From positions 30,911,446-30,975,445 of the forward strand of contig CM043969.1 of NCBI GenBank assembly GCA_014529385.2: a stretch of 64,000 bases of DNA, in the 5' to 3' direction. Below are positions 53,851 through 63,806 of this stretch, piece by piece; the stretch's first letter is position 1; every line of letters begins with the position of its first letter. The notes under the pieces were generated by a model. It ran no database searches and was not told where the DNA came from. It saw only the letters and a program-made list of their open reading frames with translations. Source of the DNA: Adiantum capillus-veneris. Taxonomy: Eukaryota > Streptophyta > Polypodiopsida > Polypodiales > Pteridaceae. The position numbers and the translations under genes are program-made.

Positions 53851-55720
53851 TTTCTGTCGTTGCTCTTGCCCAATGAGTCCTCAAAAAGTGACTCTTGGGT
53901 ATAACTTCTTCATCTTCACCGTCATTAAAATGCATGTTTCTTACCTCAGGTAAAATCAGGCTTGAAACCACTACAGGCTTTGGCTCTTCTTCTTCAAGAT
54001 CTGCTAGATACTCCTCATAATATTCCAAAATTTCTTCAATGTCACGAACCACTTGGCTTTTAACTGGATCTGACTCTTGATCACTCGATACTTTCCGCTT
54101 TCTTTTTATAATGTTGATGATCTCTTCGTGGAACTCGCTCTTAGCAATTCCAAGAATATCCCCCAATGTGAGCTCCACTTTACTATTTAGGATACATTCT
54201 TCAAAAACTTTCTTCAAGTCTGTATCCAATTCAATATCAGACTTGAGTTTATACGAGGGCCCTTTAGGCTTACCTTGCTTCTTGTCCTTCGGAGCCTCTT
54301 CCATAACCGCCTCCGGAGCAAGTTTAGGAGTTGGCACTTCTTCTTTCTTATTGTTGGATCTCGTCAGCCTTTTTGACGCCGAGCCACCTCTTCATCTCTT
54401 TTCCGCTTCTCTTCCACCATAGCTTCATTGGCTTGAGCTTTAGCAATATAAGCATATACCGAAAGAGAATCCACTGGATCGGTCCACCCAGTGGTTTCTC
54501 AAATTGAATTCCCCACCTGTTGTAACTTCCCGTATGTTACCTTACCTGCTTATGCTGTCTTTAGAGCATATGGCCACAACTGGCCCTTTGCACCTATACC
54601 ATCATCATCTTCCTTACCACAAAATTGCAGCCCATATGTAGCTGCTTTAACAAGGGAAACATTATGATGTATTTCCTCCACTATCTTCTTCATTCCGCCT
54701 CTGCCAAAGTTCAAGCGGAGCATTTCCCCTATCGCCTTGAGATGGATCTTCTTGTCTTTCCAGAAAAATACATTCTTCTTTTAAGCTTCATCAAACTCAT
54801 TACACTCTCTCACAAACCTGTGGTCTTCACTATCGCACCACATGCATCGATCCCAATTTTTACGTGGTGGCTGCTGCTTAGGTTTAGAAGTAGACACCTT
54901 TGCAGCTAACCCTTCAAATTTAAGAGTTATAAAATTCAAATTTAGTTCTTGAATACCTTTAACCAGGTCATCAAGAACAGGCCCCTCCACTTTGGGTACT
55001 GCAGAGGGCGGCTTCTCTTTAGTCTCTTCTTCATCATCATCTAGTACCTCGCTCACGATTTTCTTATCAACTCGTTTCTGTCATTTTACGATCATGTTCA
55101 TCGCTTTAGAGACTATTTTCCAATCTGATGCCAATCCCAATTCTCCTGCCGGATCCTCCAATAATTGCACCAAATTCTTTTGTAGTCGCGGATCAGCAGC
55201 TTGAATAAACAATTCCACCTTTTGATCCCTTAAGGAACGTTGTTCTGCTGAGGATAACTGATCAAACTTCTTTTAAAACCTCGCAAGTTCACGTGCAGAT
55301 AAATTTTTACCCTTCTTTTGCACCCACTTTGTAAAACTCTGTCTGGTCACCCGTTGAGAATCCTCCAGAAAATGCTCCTATTGCATCGCCTTCTTAAAAT
55401 CCTGCCAGTTCAGCCCTTGAGCCGCTTGAATTTCTTTAGTCCGGGCCCTAAGTTTCGGCAATGCAATCAGATGAAATCCTTCCATTGAATCCTGGTCTCC
55501 AATACCATTATCTTCCATAGACTGCTCATACAAATTGCAAAATTTTGAAATATCTCGACCCTCAAATCGTTGCAGCTTTTTCTTAACATTTTGACGAGCT
55601 TTACGAATCCGCTCTTGCAAATTATGTTTCTGCTAGGCAGCCCGTTGCTACTGCATGTATGCTACAAACTGCTGCATCATCTGCTACATGGATGCTTCTT
55701 GTGGTGTAGACATATTGCTT
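53813..55720 (-). pseudogene. Gag of element X
   Basis: From 55,720: MSTPQEASM with early stops, RFEGRDISKFCNLYEQSMED, IALPKLRARTKEIQAAQGLN (capsid-like), a stop, further broken capsid, then DKKIVSEVLDDDEEETKEKP and a zinc knuckle CMWCDSEDHRFVREC (CX2CX4HX5C) near 54,810. A basic spacer and the open frame 54,337-53,813 (174 codons, acidic; ELTLGDILGIAKSEFHEEII, HFLRTHWARATTETVVKVGN) lead into the protease. Six or more breaks. Confidence 0.78.
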
Positions 55721-55748
55721 CAATAATTTTCCCACCCCAGCTCAGTTT

Positions 55749-55764
55749 CACGTCGGGTTCACCA
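55749..55764 (-). promoter_or_regulatory. Candidate primer binding site of element X
   Basis: The minus strand TGGTGAACCCGACGTG starts two bases after the LTR2 end. A leading TGG is what a tRNA 3' CCA requires. I cannot name the tRNA with confidence. Confidence 0.5.
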
Positions 55765-55766
55765 GG

Positions 55767-57901
55767 TTTCGGGGGATAAGTGTTTGAAACTTGAGCCAAG
55801 TCAGCATTGGGCTGCTCGCTGTGGAAAAATTGAGAGCGGAAAATTGCCGCACTGCACAATACAGCAGCTACTAACTACTTGGTAATGCTATCGACGCACA
55901 AAACTTGCTCGAAAATCGGTAACACCGACAAAACTGATACGTAATCAAGAAGAAGTGTCGTTAACGACACCATTAAATAATGCTAATGTCAGTTTAGGAG
56001 CTTAAACTCCCATTACAGATCACTCCGGGCTGTTCATGGCTCCACAATTCATCAAAAAGAAATAAATAAACTCAGTTGCCTGCTGACAAGGAAATCCTAC
56101 TGTAGCGGTTCCATATGTTTGATATGTCTTCAATTACTGTCTTGACTTTCTTCTTGCCTTTTCCTTAGCTCTAGACTTTCTGACTTCCCTTCACGCTCGG
56201 CTTGCTTCGAGCTCTCGAAGCTTACCCTGCTTGTTATGCCAAAGCTTAGCTCTCTTCTCTTATGACTGTTTACAATCCTTGATTGGTGTCTCCTTGCCTA
56301 GACAAAAGGTAAAGTCTCCTTGGTTAGCAAAGGTCGAGAGTGAGAGAGAGAGATAGAACTCTCCTTGTGCAAGCCAAGCAAGAGAGAACAAGCTTTGCTT
56401 GCTCCCGACTTAGCTTGCTTCGCCTTCAGCCTTGCTACTTCGACCTCAAGAAAGCTCCCTCTCTTCTCCTTCTCCAAGCTCCTGCCCTTCCTCCCGTTGG
56501 CTTCCTTCTTTCAAATCCTCCTCTTGCTCGTTTCCTTACCACACTTCTCATGCAAAAAGAACCCTCGCTAACAATAGCAAGAATCCTCCCTTAGCAACAA
56601 TGGTGCCATCATTTCTAAGGCGTGTTAAAAAAACTCTTTGATGATGTGGCAGATCGGATCCCGACCAGTGCGGAATTTGCTGCAACAGGGACCAAAAGTG
56701 TGCGCGCTACCGAGCTACGCGTTTTTCTCTTCTTCACCAGGCTCATCCCAAGCTCGTACAAGCCGGCACGAGCTTGTTTTCCCTCCCCTACTTTCCTGCG
56801 TGTTGTTTAACGCCATGGCCTTTACTTTTTTTCCTTTTCTTACACACCAATTAAGCATTCATTTACCCATTGGGCGGGTTATGCTTGGGCGGCCGGGTTT
56901 AAAGCTCTTGGGCGGCTTCACATTCTCTCTTCCCATTTGCTCAAAATTTTAAAGGGCCTCATTACCATGTCCATTTTGAGAATATCTAGATATCATTGCA
57001 TTCCCAATGATAGCATCCTCCTTAAGAATGCTATCAAACAAAAGCCTTGCAGCTAATACTCGACCACACTTACTGTACATATTCACGAGCAAGGTGACCA
57101 TAATCACATTTAGCTTTGAACCTGTACCTATGAATTGATCATGCAACTGAGCACCTTTTGTTACAGCTCCAACATTTGTGCAAGCTGAAAGAAAGCTTGT
57201 AAAATTAACTTTGCTTGGTATAAACCCTTCATTATGCATAATCTCATAAAGTTGTATGGCATCTCTGCCATCCCCATGCTCCATATGTGCAATAATAATG
57301 GCATTCCAAGAGACCACATTCCAAACATGATACTCCTCAAAGCAATTAGTGATCCAAAACCTGGACAAAAGACAAAAACTCCTAGCTGAGACACCAACCG
57401 AGCCGATCGGACCCGTATGGAACCGACCCCCGATGAATCTTAAACGGCCAATATCTTGGCAACCGTAACTCCAATCACTGATCCGAACAGATCAACGTGC
57501 TCCTTAGAGTGAGCACTTCAGGCCCGTACATTCATTTCAATTCTGTCACCTTAGCTGCAATTGTCCAATCTGGTACGGATCTGCAATCGACTTGAACTTT
57601 AAATTGCCATAACTTCTTCATCGTAGCTCCAATTGACAAGCCGTAAAGACACGCCAGTAGAGCACATCAAGAACTGCAATTCTAGGTCACAATATCCCAT
57701 CCATTCTCACTTCAAGCATAACACTTTTTAGCATCATTAAGGCATGTTTTTGGCCTTTTCATCCGCTTTTGTCATACATTCAGCATTAAACTTGGCCTGT
57801 TACTAGGCCTTAACCACTGTGTATTAATCATGTAAGCTTCAAACAAACTTGATGTGCATTTTTATGGCATCTTTCTTAGCATGGGAGCGGGGCTGCACGA
57901 C
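55767..57901 (-). repeat. LTR2, 5' LTR of element X (2.1 kb)
   Basis: Homologous to LTR1. Shared blocks include GGGGGATAAGTGTTTGAAAC, the TGTCGTTAACGACACC hairpin near 55,960, the CTTGCTTCGAGC-rich zone, GATGATGTGGCAG, and the AAAACTCC...GCCGATCGGACC region from 57,350 on. Between 56,950 and 57,360 it holds a PPR segment different from the one at the same place in LTR1. Confidence 0.88.
56949..57368 (-). pseudogene. Pentatricopeptide-repeat gene fragment inside LTR2
   Basis: An open 139-codon minus-strand frame: WNVVSWNAIIIAHMEHGDGR, DAIQLYEIMHNEGFIPSKVN, FTSFLSACTNVGAVTKGAQL, HDQFIGTGSKLNVIMVTLLV, NMYSKCGRVLAARLLFDSIL, IGNAMISRYSQNGHGNEAL. This is about three PPR motifs in P-L-S order, with the MYSKCG hallmark of the S motif. 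PLS PPR proteins bind organellar RNA and guide editing. There are no stops in 139 codons, but there is neither an N-terminal targeting sequence nor a C-terminal E/DYW domain. It is a partial gene copy carried antisense in the LTR. The first residues (MSRFW) are LTR-derived. Confidence 0.9.
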
Positions 57902-57903
57902 CG

Positions 57904-58461
57904 CGTGCACAATTGGCAGGGATTCTCACTTATAAGGTACATGAGAAGGAAATAAAGGTGCTTGAAGTAAAGACCCTACCATTTCCACCACCTAAAAGTA
58001 TTCCTAATGCTTTTACCTTGTTCTTTGATGGAGCTTTTTGACGAGCCACAGGAAAAGCAGGGGGAGGGCTAGTATTGCTCAACCCAAGTGGAGAGGTGGT
58101 CATGAAAGAGAAAGTCAATCTACCAAGCTCAACTAGAAACAACGAAGCAGAATATGACACACTACTTCATGGTTTGAAGATGTGGATTGGCCAAGGTATA
58201 CAACGTCTCATGGTAAAAGGGGATGCACTTCTCATTGTGAAGAAACTTCTAGGTATTTGGGCTTGTAAGAATGAAAGGTTAAGGCAAAAGGTTCATGCCA
58301 TCCGTAAACTCTTCAATCAATTTGAGGAAGTACAATTGTATCATATTCCTAGGAAAAAAAATGAAGATGTTGATTTGCTTGCCCAAAAAGCAGTTGCATG
58401 TGTTGAAGGTGAAGCGCAGGTCATCATGGCAACAACAGTGATTAAACAACCAAGGTACTAG
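57904..58461 (+). pseudogene. End of RNase H and additional RNase H of Tat element T-plus
   Basis: AQLAGILTYKVHEKEIKVLE closes the first RNase H. FTLFFDGAF (with a stop next), AGGGLVLLNPSGEVVMKEKV, STRNNEAEYDTLLHGLKMWI, QRLMVKGDALLIVKKLLG and HIPRKKNEDVDLLAQKAVAC give the D-E-D-D set of the archaeal-type second RNase H that marks the Tat lineage. Only one stop is seen, so this part is well kept. Confidence 0.9.
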
Positions 58462-58464
58462 GGG

Positions 58465-59871
58465 ATGGAGTCATTGGCTCCCATTGTGAGCTACATTTTA
58501 GAGGGCGAGTTTCCAGAAGGCTTCACAAAGGCTCAAAAGAGGAGGCTCATTAAGAAGGCGAGTTCGTATTTGTTTTTGGAAGGTGCCCTCTACCAAAGAG
58601 GAAAAGATCAAGTTTGCAGAAGAATACCGAAAACCAAGGAGATTCCAGCCATTCTTAAAGGTTTGCATGAGGACACGTGTGGTGGTCATTTTGCACAGGA
58701 ATTCACTGCGAAAAAGATTTTGCTTGTCGGTTATGTTTGGCCAAGCTTGCACATTGATGTTCAACATTGGTGTAAAAGCTGCCACAATTGTCAGGTTAAT
58801 GGAAACAAGCGTCTGTTACATGATCCACATCAGTTAGTCTTTGCAAATGGTCCATTTGGAAAATGGGGCATTGATGCTATGGGTCCATTGCCCAGGACTA
58901 AAAATGGAAAATTGTATATCTTGGTGGCCGTAGACTACATGACTAGGTGGGTAGAAGCTCAAAGTGTGGCAAGAGTAAATGAGAGGACAGTTAGCAAGTT
59001 TGTGTATACTCACATTTGTTGCAAATTTGGCACACCTTTGGAGATTGTTTCTGATAATGGTCCAGGATTTAGGAATGGCTTGCTTACAGAAGTTTGTGAT
59101 GAGCTTCACATCCTACATCGGCATAGCACACCCTACTATCTTCAATCAAATGGTTTGGTAGAGAAGGCTAATGGCATCATTGCAGGAATCATCTGAAAGA
59201 TAGTAAAGAACAAGACAAAGCTATGGGATGACTTCTTGGATGGAGCATCATGGGCCTATCGAACTACCTACAAGGAAGCGACAGAGTTCTCACCCTTCCA
59301 CCTAGTCTATGGTCAAGAAGCTTTGCAACCCATCGAGCTCAACATCCCAACGATGCGACTTCGTGGAAAGGTGGCACAAGGCAAAGAAGCAGCGTGGGAA
59401 GATCGACTTCTCACCCTCGCAGAACTAGAATGGAAACGGGAGGCGGCTCATGAGTGCTATAAAAGAAAGTCTACGCAAAAAATGGACAAGCTCGACAAAA
59501 AGGTGAAAGACAAAGGGATCAAGGAAGGAGATTTGGTGCTAAGGTATGATAATTGCCTTGACAATCACTTTGATGTGAAGTTCAATACTAGATGGCAGGG
59601 TCCCTACATTGTAAAGAAGGCCTACTGTTCACGCTACTATTAACTCATGGATTTGGATGGCAAGGAGCACCCCAAGAAGGTGAATGGGTATCGATTAAAG
59701 CCTTACTTGAGTCGAGTTCTACCAGAGGATCTACAAGAGCAACAAACAGCTACAATACCATGTAATTCTTTAAACTTGGTACTACAAGATGAAGATTCGA
59801 TTAAGGCACCAAATATCACGAAGGATCGCAACACACTCTCATTGGAAGGTATGCCTTTTGATGGTACATGA
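58465..59871 (+). pseudogene. Integrase of Tat element T-plus
   Basis: Open frame 58,465-59,196: zinc finger (LHEDTCGGHFAQEFTAKKIL, WCKSCHNCQ), core FGKWGIDAMGPLPRTKNGKL (Asp 1), LEIVSDNGPGFRNGLLTEVC (Asp 2) and YLQSNGLVEKANG (Glu), with 35 residues between Asp 2 and Glu as in active integrases. A TGA follows. Frame 59,236-59,643 continues with DGASWAYRTTYKEATEFSPF, LVYGQEALQPIELNIPTMRL and the C-terminal FNTRWQGPYIVKKAY, then a TAA. Last, 59,647-59,871 has HPKKVNGYRLKPYLSRVLPE. Two nonsense changes are the only visible defects. Confidence 0.92.
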
Positions 59872-59884
59872 ATGTACCATCATC

Positions 59885-59899
59885 TAGGGGAGGGCTAAA
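59885..59899 (+). promoter_or_regulatory. Polypurine tract of T-plus
   Basis: CTAGGGGAGGGCTAAA lies immediately before the TGATAGCCG that opens the 3' LTR. Confidence 0.75.
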
Positions 59900-61795
59900 T
59901 GATAGCCGTTTTTTCGGCTCTCATAAAATGTTTTAAGAAGCCACTTCACCCGAAAGAAATACCCTAGCACAGTGACTAGGCTCGCTTTTTCATTGTAAAT
60001 AGTGTGCGTGCGTTTAGGGTTTTTATCACATTTGTTTTATCAAATCATTGAGCGAGTCATTGGGCTAGGAGACAAAAAAATAAATTTATAATTTTACGGT
60101 CCTCGTTACATGTAAATATTTACTATCAAATAAAGGACCTAAGTATAAAGGGTTTATATTTTTTGTATTTATATAAATCTATATTCCTAAGTGTACATTT
60201 TTTCTAAGTCTCTTTGCATCCTTTCACTGCATGAAATATTTCTATGTTAATGTGTACATACCCCATAATATTTATTTTTACAAAATAAACCCATGCATTT
60301 CATCCTGCACCCTCGTGGAAGTCACTCACTTTCACTAGATATTTTCTCGCTTGCATATTTTCCTCTTTCATCCAAAAACAAAATAAAATCCTCCTATCAT
60401 GATATTCCTTCATGGGTCCTACACATATTTTTTCCCATACACCATGTGCTCATAAAGACAAGGGCTAGGAAAAATCCAAGCACTAGGTCTATCATGTGCA
60501 ATTGTTTTTTATTCTTCGAAATTCATCATCCAGGCATGTGGCAAGGGCCACTTGGATTCCTTAGGTCATGGCATGGCTCATGGGGGGCTGACCTTTGGAT
60601 GTATAAGGAGAATCCAACCAAAAAGGGTCCCACATAAGAACCTTTGCAGTCCCACAATACACAGTTTTTTGGGCGAATTTTGGCACCCTTCTATCATCCG
60701 AATCAGCAAAAGTTGTCAACATAAAACTTGAATCTAGTGAGCTAAATTATTTTACATAAATATTTCAACATTTTTTGAGAAAAGCACGAATTTTGGTGAA
60801 TTTTTTTGTGCAACCCAGTCTGCCCCCACTCTATGCACACAAGGATCCTCTCACTCTTCTCTCACATTTCCACACTCCCACCCACATACACACTCATCCC
60901 TCTCCATCATCCTTTCAAATGTACAGATTTCCATGCCCTCTCACCTTCTTCACCATCTCTCCTTCCCCTCTTACCACCATAGCCTTCTACATACACATAT
61001 GCTCTCATACCGCTCTCTACTACCCCAAATTACAATTTCATGTTAACTCCTCTAAAAGGCATGAATTTTTATCACTTTATCCTTGCATAACCTCTACAAA
61101 TCAGAGGTTTTTCATCAATAATCCTCATCTTCATCGTAGAGATCAACCATGAAGGCGGCGCAAGAAGCAGAAGAAGAAGAAGAAGAAGACCCGGCGGTCA
61201 TTTTCATAAGGGTAAGTCCATAATTCTTAGAGGTTTCATCAATCTCAAGATCTTATCCACCTCATTCACCCTTGGTTCCTCGACAATCAAGTCACCATCA
61301 CTTTTGTAAATATGCCACTAGCATTTTCTAATGATCACTAACAACTAACCCTTCTTGTAAATTGCACCCTTTCAAGTTACTCATCTCACTCTCAATAATT
61401 CTCCCCCTTGAGCCCACATCCATGTGGCTTAAGGGATAAGGAAGATGTTGAGATGTCGAGCTCTACACCTTGAGCTGGCATCCACTACGGGTCTTGGCCG
61501 CTTACGGCATTTACTCACTGGCGCGTTAGGTGACCGACACGGAGGATCTCTGCCAGTGATTCTACAGCTGGACTACACTTATAGTGCCAGCCTAGTACGC
61601 TTCTAGCGAGTTCACACTTAGTGACCGCATGTACATATGTGCTACTTTTCAGCTTTAGCACTTAGTCATTTTGTACTCTCTTTTCTGTGAAGAAGAAGAA
61701 GAAGCTTTCCATCTCTGTGTGCTTTGTGCTTGTCTTGTGTAGCTCTCTTGCATCCTCATTCTTTACAGAAGACCCACTCCCATTTGAAAAATAAC
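59900..61795 (+). mobile_element. 3' LTR of Tat element T-plus (end truncated)
   Basis: Begins TGATAGCCGTTTTTTCGGC. From 60,306 it matches the 5' LTR at 40,287. It is interrupted by a solo LTR at 61,446-61,767 and then stops matching at about 61,790, where CTAACC-type repeats begin, so its TATA region and end are missing. Open frames here (for example 60,775-61,152) mirror those of the 5' copy and are not genes. Confidence 0.85.
61446..61767 (+). mobile_element. Solo LTR, 322 bp, with TSD GAAGA
   Basis: Begins TGTTGAGATGTCGAGC and ends CATTCTTTACA. It is flanked by GAAGA at 61,441-61,445 and 61,768-61,772. The T-plus 5' LTR at 41,455-41,470 has the uninterrupted site (AAGGAAGACCCACTCC). TG...CA ends and a 5-bp duplication identify an LTR. 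A single copy suggests recombination between two LTRs, or a TRIM-type unit. The strand is inferred from the TG start only. Confidence 0.88.
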
Positions 61796-61850
61796 CTAAC
61801 CTAAACTTAACTTAACCTAAACTAAACTTAACCTAAAACATAAACGAAAT
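61796..61850. repeat. CTAACC/CTTAACCTAAA array
   Basis: AACCTAACCTAAACTTAACTT and similar units lie exactly where T-plus 3' LTR homology stops, as at the other end of the element. Confidence 0.75.
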
Positions 61851-62524
61851 TTCTTCAAAACAATATTATTTCATAAACCAAACCAAAACAAAATCATAAT
61901 TCAAAATGAAGTTTCACATCACAAACCATAATTTATTTTAAAGCATTCAAAGTTTAAAGAATGAAATTTTCTTTTATTAATATACAGATTCATTTAAATA
62001 AAATTAATATGCACTTAGAGGTTCGAGCACTTACATTCGTCCTATCTGTGCAATAAAAGAAGTTGTAAATGTCTTAGAACCTGCAAAAACGCGCACACAA
62101 ATACAAATCTAAACCCTAAACCCTATATCTACAAGTAAACATGAAAACAATTTCACCTTAGTGTTATGGGCTAACCCACATGCAAGATTAGCACTTCCAA
62201 ATGCTTGCTTCGCACCAGATCTATTAGAGGTGAGAAAGGAGAGAGCTTAAGGAAAGGTGCAAGAAGAAGTGAAATGCACAGAGAAAGCCCGCGGTTTGTT
62301 TTTTTGCAAGTACCATCGGTACAAAAATCGGTATAGGCGCCGAAAAGCACGTTGGAGACGATGTCAAAAAGCGCAAGTGCGTTGACGTTGGAATAGGTGC
62401 CGAAACATGCATCGAAAATTTAAAATTCAATATTTTTAAAAACTTTAGCTCCCTCCATACATACCTACGTATATAACAACGCCCGTTAGTGACGCCGGTA
62501 ATGTGGCTCCGGAATTTAAGTGAC
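61851..62524. other. Unassigned; probable interior of a second CACTA element
   Basis: AT-rich sequence without coding. It includes two adjoining plant telomere motifs (CTAAACCCTAAACCCTA near 62,108) and short direct repeats CGGTATAGGCGCCGAAA and GGAATAGGTGCCGAAAC (62,330-62,406), which could be CACTA subterminal repeats. Confidence 0.4.
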
Positions 62525-62535
62525 CTCTTGTAGTG
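62525..62535. mobile_element. Second CACTA right end
   Basis: CTCTTGTAGTG, identical to the terminus at 1416-1426, is preceded by GTTAGTGACGCCGG-type subterminal sequence. The left end is not found in the window. Downstream begins the hAT remnant. Confidence 0.6.
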
Positions 62536-62599
62536 TATATACTGAAAAGAAGAAAAATGTTTTAAAAATTGAACATCGAGTTCTTATGCCTTCGCTTTT

Positions 62600-63765
62600 A
62601 AATTGAAAGCAATGGAGAAAAATGTCGGCACGAGTGGTATGAAGAAGACAAAAAATAAAAATCCTCTAGCAAAGAGTGGGATTATGCTCACAATATATGC
62701 GGTCGATATATGGAGTGGCAATGTAAATTTTGCTTCACAACAAAATCAAGCAGTGCACCATGTATTAGGGACCACTTTTACGTAGCATTAAAAAGAATTG
62801 TAAAAAATGTGACCATCCTCAGGCACCTACAATTGCAAAGCATTTGAGATAAGAGATCGTCAAAATGGGTGGCAAGAGACAGCAGATACATAGCTTTGTT
62901 ATGGATGCAAGTCAAGAGCACTCAGAGCCAAATATTAACTATGTTGATCCTCTTATGACACCAACTAACCTTGTAGAACAACCTACGCAAGGAGTGTCCC
63001 AAGCAGCATTCCTTTTACATGTCACAATGAAGGTGGACTTCGGCAAATGCATCAAAAATCATTGCTTCATAATGAAGGTGGACTTGGGTAAATGCTTCAA
63101 AACCATTGCAACAAAGCTTTCAGATATATTCTCCAGAAGAAGCCGAAACTGCACTCGCCAAAGACATTTTCTTCACTAGAAGTGCTATGGTCATGGCAGA
63201 GAGCAATTATTGGAAGGCCGCTTTGAAGAAAATTGATGAGTTTGGCCTAGGAGTTTTCACTGGAAGTGCTATGGTCATGGTAGAGAGAAATTATTGGAAG
63301 GCCACTTGGAAGAAAATTGATGGGTTTCTCTCTTTCCTATCACATGATACAAAATGTTCTCTTCGACAAATGTTACATCAAAGTCAAAATTCGTGTTTCC
63401 AAAATAATACTTGGGAACATATTGCTTTTAGGATGTACAATTGTGAATGATGGTTGTTCTAATGTTCAAAGAAGACCAGTGATCAATGTAATGTTGTTTC
63501 TCCAATGGGAGAAATGTTCATAAAGATGATTGACAGTTTTGATGTAATTAAAAGTGGAAAATATACTTTTGAGGTTTTGATTGGTGTAATTATAGAAATC
63601 GGAGTTGAACATGTCGTTCAAGTAGTCATGGACAACACAAAGAGTTGTAAAAAGGCAAACAATGCAGAATTTTTGCCAAATATTTTCATGCAAGATGGAA
63701 AAGTGCTCCTAGTCCACTCCATAGTCTGGCTTACATGCTTGATCTGGAGTATTGGAATTTAGATG
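62600..63765 (+). pseudogene. hAT-superfamily transposase, decayed copy 2
   Basis: Broken frames give a BED-type zinc finger (MEWQCKFCFTTKSSSAPCIR, DHF, near 62,715-62,790), an uncharacterised linker, then YNC-stop/GCTIVNDGCSNVQRRPVINV (63,430 on) and the open frame 63,505-63,762 with FIKMIDSFDVIKSGKYTFEV and VEHVVQVVMDNTKSCKKAN, the DUF659 core. After that it jumps to FLPNIFMQDGKVLLVHSIV, so the middle of the core is deleted compared with copy 1. The C-terminal dimerisation region is missing. Two tandem duplications lie in it. Confidence 0.78.
63026..63335. repeat. Two tandem duplications (45 bp and 84 bp) in the hAT remnant
   Basis: AATGAAGGTGGACTTSGGY is repeated at 63,026 and 63,071 (period 45). 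TTCACTRGAAGTGCTATGG is repeated at 63,172 and 63,256 (period 84). The matching part of copy 1 near 8,060-8,150 has only single units, so both duplications arose in this copy. Confidence 0.88.
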
Positions 63766-63806
63766 TGATGTCCAATATAGAGGTGATCAGCAATTTCTAT
63801 CATGTG

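Larger units (their letters stand above)
46276..57901 (-). mobile_element. Gypsy element X (about 7.9 kb plus a nested Copia)
   Basis: This is a minus-strand LTR element inserted in T-plus. LTR2 (5') lies at 55,767-57,901 and the remains of the 3' LTR (LTR3) at 46,276-47,200. The flanks TGTGT (46,271-46,275) and CGCGT (57,902-57,906) look like a 5-bp duplication altered by two C/T transitions. Removing X restores the T-plus frame (KVVDSV to AQLAGILTYK). Internal order from the 5' side: primer site, gag with zinc knuckle, DHG protease, RT, RNase H, start of integrase. The rest of the integrase and the inner part of LTR3 are deleted. A Copia element is nested at 47,246-50,995. Confidence 0.87.

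Noticed and set aside
380-62125. True telomeric or subtelomeric DNA from the CTAAATC/CTAACC tracts and one CTAAACCCTAAACCC motif
   Set aside because: The arrays are short, degenerate and interspersed among transposons; they do not form a clean TTTAGGG array.
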